Shown here in pieces: positions 57,770 to 64,000 of a stretch of DNA of 64,000 bases; the first letter of the stretch is position 1, and each line of letters begins with the position of its first letter. The DNA comes from Porogramme epimiltina. Taxonomy: Eukaryota > Basidiomycota > Agaricomycetes > Polyporales > Polyporaceae. The notes beneath the pieces are model-generated. The model worked only from the letters and a program-made list of their open reading frames with translations, was not told where the DNA came from and made no database searches. Location of the stretch: positions 37,093 to 101,092 of the forward strand of contig FTLJ01000096.1 in the NCBI GenBank assembly GCA_900155495.1, given 5' to 3'. The position numbers and the translations under genes were made by a program.

Positions 57770-59265
57770 CTACTCATACGGGGGCGGGAGAGTTGAGCCA
57801 GACGAGAAGTCCTCGAGCACTCCATCCTGCACTTCACCAAGGCGCAGCGTGTCGACGCAGGCCACCGGTGGCGGCGGTGGCTGCGGCGGCAGCGGCAGCT
57901 CGCGGGGCCGCCCCGAACCCAGCCCGAGCGAGGCCGCTCTCCCAGCAATTTCGCGAGTCACACGAGGAGTGCTCGCATACGAGGAGCTCCGGAATTGAGT
58001 TTTGCTCCAAGTGTTGGGGGTGATAGGGGAGGGTGCCACACTGGAAGCCCTCTCCGCGAGATGGCCAGAACCTTCAGATACGTAGTCGCACTCGGATTCG
58101 GTGCACGTGACATTTGCCCGGACCCCGAACACTGTGCCCCTTGGCACGGGGGGTTGCTCCTCGGACAGTTGCAAGTGGAGAGACGGACGCTCGGGGTCTA
58201 GAACAAGTCAGAGGGGTGCTTGTCAGCGCAGCACAAGGACGAGGGCGGCAGAACACGTGTACCAAGCGCTTTGAAGGGGTGCACGCCACTTGAAGGTAGC
58301 CCGCTCTTCCACGTCTTGCGTCGGCGGAGGAGCCAAACGCTGAGAGCCACAAGGACGGCGATCAGCGCGGCACCTGCGGCTATCGCGAGTATCGTGCTGA
58401 TGCTGAAGCCGCTCTGCGCGGGTACGTTGCTCGATCCGGAGGGTGTTGCATGCGAAGGCGAGCCCTGATGGCCCATGCTTTCCGAGGTAGGGCTCGCGGA
58501 GGTTGAAGATGGAGATACAGGCCAGGACGTGATCTCAGAGGTACTGCTAGTCAGCGTGGAAGAGGTCGCTAGGTAGTTACCAGTGCAAAAATTAGAAGTG
58601 AGCGGACTGAGAAAAATTGCAAAACTTACAGGTGGTGAGGTCGAGGCTTGCCGAAGACACTGAAGTGCTTGAGGTCGAGATTGAAGTTAATTTTGAAGTC
58701 AACATTGAGGTCGCCGAGGTTGAGACTTTCTTGGTAGTCGAAGTCGCCGTCAAAACCGGAGGTGACCCATCTGGCGGCTGATCACCTCCCGACAGGGAGT
58801 CTACGATGAGACCGTCGATCCCGAGCATACTCCCGAAGTTCAGTATCGACAGCACGTGCCGCCCTCCAGGGAGCTCGGGCAGCGAGAAAAGCACCACCGA
58901 CGCAGGTGTGTCGCGCTCCTTGGTCCCGGTGGTGAAACCGGTCGTGTTGCGCGAGTTAGCCATCGGGCTACCCCCGTCGACCGCGAACGTGACGTTCGTG
59001 CCTGGCGCACCCGTCCACCACCCGTACACAGACACGGAGGATCCTGCGCGCTGGTAAGGACCGGTACACATGTGGAGAGCGGAGGCGGCACACCATTGAA
59101 CTTGATAGTCGCGGCGTTCACGCCCATGGTGAAGGTCATGGTCTGATTGTACGCCATAGTGACTAGTCGATGGTGCATCCAGGGTTCCAGGGCGTCGCTG
59201 AACGAGAGGTGGGTGTCGTCCACGCACTGCACGATAGTGCTCAAGTTGCACGATACCGCGTTCAT
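57770..59265 (-). CDS. S12: PY-motif single-pass membrane protein, type B ectodomain
   Basis: Exon 1 (59265-59094) begins MNAVSCNLSTIVQCVDDTH and ends IKFNG at the phase-1 intron. Exon 2 reads GSSVSVYGWWTGAPGTNVTF and closes with VVLFSLPELPGGRHVLSILN and GIDGLIVDSLSGG. The stalk is a Thr/Ser run, then an intron near 58570-58628. The helix ISTILAIAAGAALIAVLVALSVWLL ends RRRKTWK. The tail has a Pro run (LPPQPPPPPV) and ends TLPPPYE, a PPxY ligand, at 57770-57772. The DGGVRLAGG box seen in S11 is not recognisable; only CVDTLRLGEVQDG stands at that place. Sister to S11 by exon length and N-terminal sequence (V-S-C-N), so these two are probably a tandem pair. Confidence 0.78.
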
Positions 59266-59713
59266 GGTTGCAGTTGACGTTCGAGGGTCGAAGGGGACCG
59301 CACGACGGTATTCCCAGACATTGCACGTATAAGTACGGCTTCACTGAAAGGGCGACATATCAAACCACGGCATGTGTGGAGACGGCCTGGTGCGATCTCG
59401 TTTAGCGCGATGGATTTGTGTTTGACGGCGCCTCGGGGAGTATATAGTTGAACCATCGAGCTGTCCGAGCCCAAATAGAAGAAGCGGTTCCTCTACGACC
59501 AACATCCAAAAAAGATATCAGAGACGGCAAGTATCACAGCAAGGCGATAGGAAGCAGCCTGCGGCGGTACGTACAAGCTCCAACTCTCGACTTGCACGAT
59601 TAAGCAACGTGACATTACTCATGTTTCTGCCAAGCGAACTGGATTCCTGATATAGCGCTTGACGCGCCAACACATATCGATTGCACCGGGAACAGTGGTT
59701 ACTGCAACTGCCG
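59266..59713. other. Intergenic, S12 to esterase 2
   Basis: TATATAG at 59441-59447 is a possible TATA element for S12 on the minus strand, about 176 nt before its ATG. Nothing else is recognised. Confidence 0.4.
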
Positions 59714-61054
59714 TTACGCCTCCGCACATCCGGAGAGAACCTGCTCCGTATAGTCCGCCATGATTCTGTGGCCTTCCTTAGTCGGGTGCCTGCACGCGCA
59801 GCAATGAGTCAGCCCTGTGATTGCCCTAATGAAGACGAACGCCATACCCAGGGATGTAGTAGAACGTGTGATCGGGGTCCGCACACATGCCGACCGTCGA
59901 GCAGCTCGGCGAGCACGAGATGCACTGCCCGTCACTCGCATACCCAAACGCAGCAAACCCGGGGTTAGGCCCGAGCACACCGTCCCAGATCCGCGCGAAT
60001 TCCGCGAACGCGACGTTGAGCTTCGGGCCTGTCTGCCCATCCCCCGTCGAGTTGATGCCGTTGTGGAAGTCGCCGAGCCCGGAGAAGATCGTCTGCACGA
60101 ACGCGTCGCCGGCGGGGGTGTGCGTGCCGCGCCCGTACACGTCCGCGACGAGGAAGGAGCGCCCGTTCGTCGGGGCGCTGGCGAGAATGCGAATTTGCTC
60201 GAGGATAACCTCGGCGGCCGTGTGCAGGTTGGCATCGCCGTCGTCTGGTTGGAGCAGAACGCGTAAGACAATGTCGAAGAGCGGGAAGGGATGTGAGCAT
60301 ACTCTTAGAGGCTTCGTAGTCGCTATATGCGCGTCAGGCCGTGTATGCGTGAAGGGGAGCGTGAACTCACTTAATCCCGAAGAAGATGGCATAGAGTGTC
60401 GTGTCGGAGTCGAGGTTGTTTGACTGGTTGAGGAACGTGACCACTGCAGCCGTACGGGCTAAGCCGTCAATAGTTGGAAAAAAAGAGTTAAATACACGCA
60501 CTCTGATCGAGAAAGTCGGCTTGGGTAGGGTTGCTGGGCCACAAGCTAAGGTCCGTCACGGCACCGGATTGCTGGCAGACGAGACGGAAATAGCCTCAAA
60601 ATGAAGTAGTCGCCGCGCATGCCAGTGAGAAACGCACCGCATAATCCATAAGCGTCGCCCCAATGTCGTTGGCAATGTCCTCGATCCAGATTGTCCCATC
60701 CGTCGACCTCCCTCCTGCGAACGGGTCCGGTGGGTTGATCACGGGAGGCGGGAGCGGGCCGCCGTCTTCTCTTCCTCCATCGGTGTAGGAATCCTGCCGG
60801 TCAGATTAGCTACTGTCGCGAGACACGGTGCGCATTTCCGCCCCATCACGCACCCCGAAGGCGACGATGGTCTTAATAGTTTTCAGGTCCACGCCGGCAT
60901 TCCCGTCGGATGAGTTGCCGGAGAACGAGGCACAGATGGGCGAGACTGCGAGATGAATGCCGTTATTGCCGTCTTGCCGGCCGAGATGAAGCTGGGCTGC
61001 ACGTGCAGGGAGCGGAAGGAGGGCGAGAGCGAGATGAGCGACAAAAGACTTCAT
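59714..61054 (-). CDS. CE16-like SGNH/GDSL acetylesterase 2, secreted
   Basis: Paralog of the esterase at 51303 with the same exon plan. The ATG at 61052-61054 opens a signal peptide (SFVAHLALALLPLPARA). Block I is split by an intron after IVAFG, the next exon starting DSYTDGGREDGG. GGRSTDGTIWIEDIANDIG and TLMDYA follow. Further exons give QILASAPTNGRSFLVADVYG, FVQTIFSGLGDFHNGIN, FARIWDGVLGPNPGFAAFGY, and a Cys-rich loop (CISCSPSCSTVGMC) before ADPDHTFYYIPG. A last intron leads to HPTKEGHRIMADYTEQVL and the stop at 59714-59716, supplying the catalytic His. A possible TATA (CATATAAC, minus strand) lies about 76 nt upstream of the start. Expected to act extracellularly on acetylated oligosaccharides; substrate is inferred from the family. 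Confidence 0.85.
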
Positions 61055-61731
61055 GGTCGCGAAGGGGAGCGCAGGCGTCGAGCAGAGCGCGAGAGCGAGA
61101 GCTCACCTTGCTCGGGTGCCCAGTGGGACGTTATATGGGCGAGAGCAGAGAACAGGCGCGAGGCCAACAATAGAGGCGAGTTCCATAGCATTGTCCTCCT
61201 TCAAGCTTGACGGCCGAGGAGCTTCGTTTGGGGCAGCGGGGGGCGGTCTGATGAGGACGGCGAGAAGGCAGAGAGGACGGTGACGCCGGGGTCAGCAGGG
61301 TCGATGCTGGGCATATTTGGTCATGGGCGGGCTTGAATGGTCGTTGCGTCCATTGAACGGGCCGAGCGCACTACGGCATAGCACATGGTTGTGGAGGTCG
61401 CGAGATTCTGAGAGCAGAGGCGGTCCAGAGCTCGACACCGGAGTTAACGACACTGTCCATGTCTTCCAAATATTCGAAGCCGTCTTGCGACGGTCATGTC
61501 GGGCGACCCGGCCCTGAAGTCCTAACGGTCACGTGGACCATCAATCGTCTCCGTCATCCAGGCGGAGACATTTCCTCCTTCAATTCGTGAACTCTTCCAT
61601 TGCCACGGCACCCAGCGTGCAATTGACCGTATGCTTTCGAGTCCCATGGAAGCATTGCAAAAACAGCATAGTACTGTCAAACCTTCACGGCAACAATAAA
61701 GCAAATGGGTCTCCTTCGACTTCAACGAAAC
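61055..61731. other. Intergenic, esterase 2 to dehydrogenase
   Basis: Promoter of esterase 2 and 3' flank of the dehydrogenase. No gene is seen. Confidence 0.4.
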
Positions 61732-63177
61732 TTACACCAACTTGACATCTATAGCGCGGACGGGTAAACTTTCAAAACCCCATTCTGATCCCGATTGGGG
61801 ATCGGAGGGTGAGCTAGGTACTGTGATACGGTCGAAACACTCCGTCTGTGCTTCCAACCAGTCCCATAGGTTTTCCTGAGCACACCCCTGTTGGACACCT
61901 CCCGGGATGCTCCCTACGCGCGCCCATGGAATGAGCAGCTGGTCGGTCATGTTATGTGAGTTCATCGCTAGCACTTGAGAAGAAGCCTGCTGACCTGTCC
62001 GTTTAAAGCTTCCGCTTTAGGTGATGTGGCGGCATATAGCGGTGTGAGGACGCCCTTCGACAAACCATGCGAGAGCATGTCCTACAAAGACAGACGTCAT
62101 CGACCTCGTGAACGCCACTTCTTCAACATTATTCACATGGGAGAAAACTCACCCATAACGAAGCCGCAACACCATTCATATGCCGCGTCAAACCCGTGTG
62201 CACGTTCCCCGGGTTGAGAGCGACGGACATGATGCCCTGCTCGCCGTATTGTTCTGCCAGTTCAAGCGCAAAGAGCAACGTTGCCTGCATTGCGTCGTCA
62301 GTATTCCTCCTCTCTCCTCCTGCACGCTCGACTCACCAATTTTGACTGCTTGTGCAGGTGCGCCGGGGAGCACCGCGCGCGGGCAGGCCCGCGCATGAGC
62401 GTCGTGTAGTCGACCCGCACGACCGGGGGCGTCGCGCACGTGTAGCTGAGCACGCGGCTCTTCTGCCCCGTCGCCTTCGCCGTCGCAAGGAGGACGGGGA
62501 GGAGGAGCCGGGTGAGGTAGAAGTGCCCGAGCACGTGCACGCCGAACTGCAGATCGTAGTTCTGCCGCGTGAGGGCGGCGAGGGGCGGGGCCATCACCCC
62601 GCTGCGCGCGGCCGTAAGCCGCGCGTCCTCGGCCGGCAGGAGGAGGAAGGGAGGGCTCACGCGTTGTTGACGAGGACGTGCAGCTGCCTTTCTCTGCTGC
62701 ACTCCGCGAAGCCGCGATGAGGTGCGTTCCGCTCTGCGGCCGCGCGCAAGGCACTGACCTTAAAAACTCGCCCGCAGCGCGGCGCACCGAATGCAGATCC
62801 GCCAGGTCCATACAGAGCACCCGGATCGCCTCTGACGTCCGCCGTAGCTCGTCGATCGCCCGCCTTCCCTTTTCTGCGCTCCGCGCCGTGATGTACACCC
62901 GGGCGTTTCGCGCGAGCAGGATCTGCGGGGAGGGCGTTTCTCCTTCAGGCAGCCGCGCACCCAAACCGCAACGCTTATCTCTACCTTCGCGGTCGCGAGC
63001 CCTGCCCGCCGCGGCGCGCGAGATCAGCACGGGGAGCGGCGTGGGGCTTCGTGCGCGGGACGCACCCAGTCCTGTGCTCCCCCCCGTTATCAGGAACACC
63101 TTCCCCGTCTGGTCAGGCACGTCGTCGATCGACCATTCGGGCTCCGGCGGGAAGTACTGGCTCCACGACGAGGCCAT
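61732..63177 (-). CDS. Short-chain dehydrogenase/reductase-like protein with altered active site
   Basis: A Rossmann-fold protein of the retinol-dehydrogenase-like SDR group. Exon 1 (63177-63066) gives QTGKVFLITGGSTGL, the glycine-rich cofactor motif. Exon 2 is only 17 nt (63001-62985); splicing it gives STGLGLATAKILLARNARVY, which restores the expected helix. Then IRVLCMDLADLHSV (cofactor Asp) and, after an intron, LHVLVNNAGVM (NNAG motif). The catalytic YxxxK region reads LHKQSKLG, with His in the Tyr position and VLSYTCA where the catalytic Ser motif is expected. Later exons read ALELAEQYGEQGIMSVALNPGNVHTGL, VLTPLYAATSPKAEALNG and LLIPWARVG. The C-terminus to 61732 runs longer than usual. 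It may be inactive, use another chemistry, or contain a sequence error. Confidence 0.78.
62985..63001 (-). other. 17-nt microexon of the dehydrogenase gene
   Basis: The microexon is flanked by CAG and GTAGAG. It joins phase-1 exon ends and encodes the LATAK part of the helix after the glycine-rich loop. Confidence 0.7.
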
Positions 63178-64000
63178 TCGCGAGCGTTTTTGTGCAAAAT
63201 TACCTCGGGAAGAGCGGATTCTAGGCGGTCTAGACAAGCAGAGAGCTCCCGCAGAGGGAAGAGGCGAAGCCGCAAGCACGACCGCGCGCCCTCCTGGACG
63301 GCCTGCCTATGTACGATGAGGACACCTGAGCGCGGCACAGCTCCGGCCTCGACTGCCCCTCGGCGGGCGCGCCCTCGCCGAAGGTTCGCAGCTGCATCAT
63401 GCCCGCGAGGGAATCCTATCTGCAGAGCTGTGGCGACGCCCGCCGCGGGCGGCGTCGTAGGTTTTGCGGGCGTTTGCGTGGGTTTTGCGGCACCGGTGGG
63501 CGATATAGCGCCGACGAAGCGAAACTACCGGTTGTCTCAACGTATCTCTGCTCAACGTTCAATACGTTGCTCGAATTCGCTCGTCCAACGTGGCCTTCAC
63601 GCAGCCCTCCAACCCCCGCAGCCCGCTGGAATCTAGAAGCAGCACACCCGAAACACCAACCAGCCGCGCCCCCGACCCCTCCGCCGCCCCATCCACATCT
63701 CCCTACGGCCCCACGTCCCCGCGCCCGCGCGCGCCAAACGCACCGCCGCGCGCCCACCGAGGTGGTTTCGGCGCCCACGCCGCGCGCGGCGCACACGCAG
63801 AACCGCACCGCACGCAGCGCTCCCGTAACGCGCTCCCAAGCAGGCAAGCACGCAGTCGCCTTCGCCGCCGCCGGGCCCCATCCACCCTTCCCCCCGATCG
63901 CGAAGCCCGCCCCCGCCCCCGGCCAGACGCCCCCCCCCCCCGCCCCCCCCCCCCCGCGCCCGCCCACCGCCCCCCCCCCGCACCCGCCCGCGCCCGCCCC
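63178..64000. other. GC-rich, C-skewed end of window without recognised gene
   Basis: Upstream flank of the dehydrogenase. From about 63650 the plus strand is strongly C-rich and G-poor, ending in runs of up to a dozen C. Long minus-strand frames (for example 63416-63967, Gly/Arg/Ala-rich) follow from the base composition and are not called. Confidence 0.5.

Noticed and set aside
63416..63967. 183-codon Gly-rich minus-strand frame at the window end
   Set aside because: Explained by the extreme base skew; no ordered sequence or motif.
1..64000. Transposons, CRISPR arrays, rRNA or viral genes
   Set aside because: No transposase, reverse transcriptase, integrase, long terminal repeats, spaced direct repeats, rRNA or viral proteins were recognised on either strand.

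Overview
The window looks like nuclear DNA of a filamentous basidiomycete (Agaricomycetes, possibly Polyporales). The evidence is the many 49-65 nt GT...YAG introns in nearly every gene, TATA boxes about 50-110 nt before several start codons, and the gene families present: MYND-finger proteins, a DUF6533 membrane protein, F-box-like proteins, nicotinate/allantoate-type MFS carriers, CE16-like esterases and SKG6/AXL2-like single-pass proteins. The lineage is inferred from family content; there is no marker gene. Nothing bacterial, viral or CRISPR-like is present.

The dominant feature is a dispersed array of twelve genes (called S1-S12 here) for single-pass membrane proteins with a Ser/Thr-rich stalk, one transmembrane helix near a basic stop-transfer patch, and a long disordered tail. 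The tail usually ends in a WW-domain ligand (PPxY or LPxY), often preceded by a box of the form DGGVRLAGGP. There are two ectodomain types. Type A (S2, S3, S5, perhaps S4) has a short all-beta-looking domain. Type B (S6, S7, S8, S9, S10, S11, S12) starts with M..C......C.DD, has a phase-1 intron at F-x-G in all seven genes, and usually continues with a YGWWLG motif in exon 2. S1 is cut by the window edge.

Layout: S1 tail (1-715, +); type-B carboxylesterase (1.9-4.2 kb, +); S2 (5.4-6.6, +); MCT-like MFS carrier (7.3-9.3, -); MYND-1 (10.5-11.5, +); S3 (11.8-13.0, +); MYND-2 (13.8-14.8, +); S4 (16.6-17.7, +); S6 (18.3-19.7, +); S5 (20.6-21.8, +); S7, S8, S9 (23.1-29.1, +); nicotinate/allantoate-type MFS-1 (30.4-32.9, +); S10 (34.2-35.6, +); DUF6533 protein (37.5-39.2, +); nicotinate/allantoate-type MFS-2 (40.9-43.9, +); sugar-porter MFS (44.8-47.4, +); F-box-like/WD40 protein (48.7-51.1, +). 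All remaining genes are on the minus strand: CE16-like esterase 1 (51.3-52.7), a deaminase-like protein (53.1-55.3), S11 (55.5-57.0), S12 (57.8-59.3), CE16-like esterase 2 (59.7-61.1) and a short-chain dehydrogenase-like protein (61.7-63.2). The last ~350 bases are C-rich and almost featureless.

Taken together, the region combines secreted or surface hydrolases (carboxylesterase, two acetylesterase-like SGNH proteins), uptake carriers (four MFS proteins) and a large set of surface proteins whose tails could recruit WW-domain proteins such as Rsp5/NEDD4-type ubiquitin ligases. That link is an inference. The S-family, with its shared gene architecture and tail motifs, is the best candidate here for an undescribed system.
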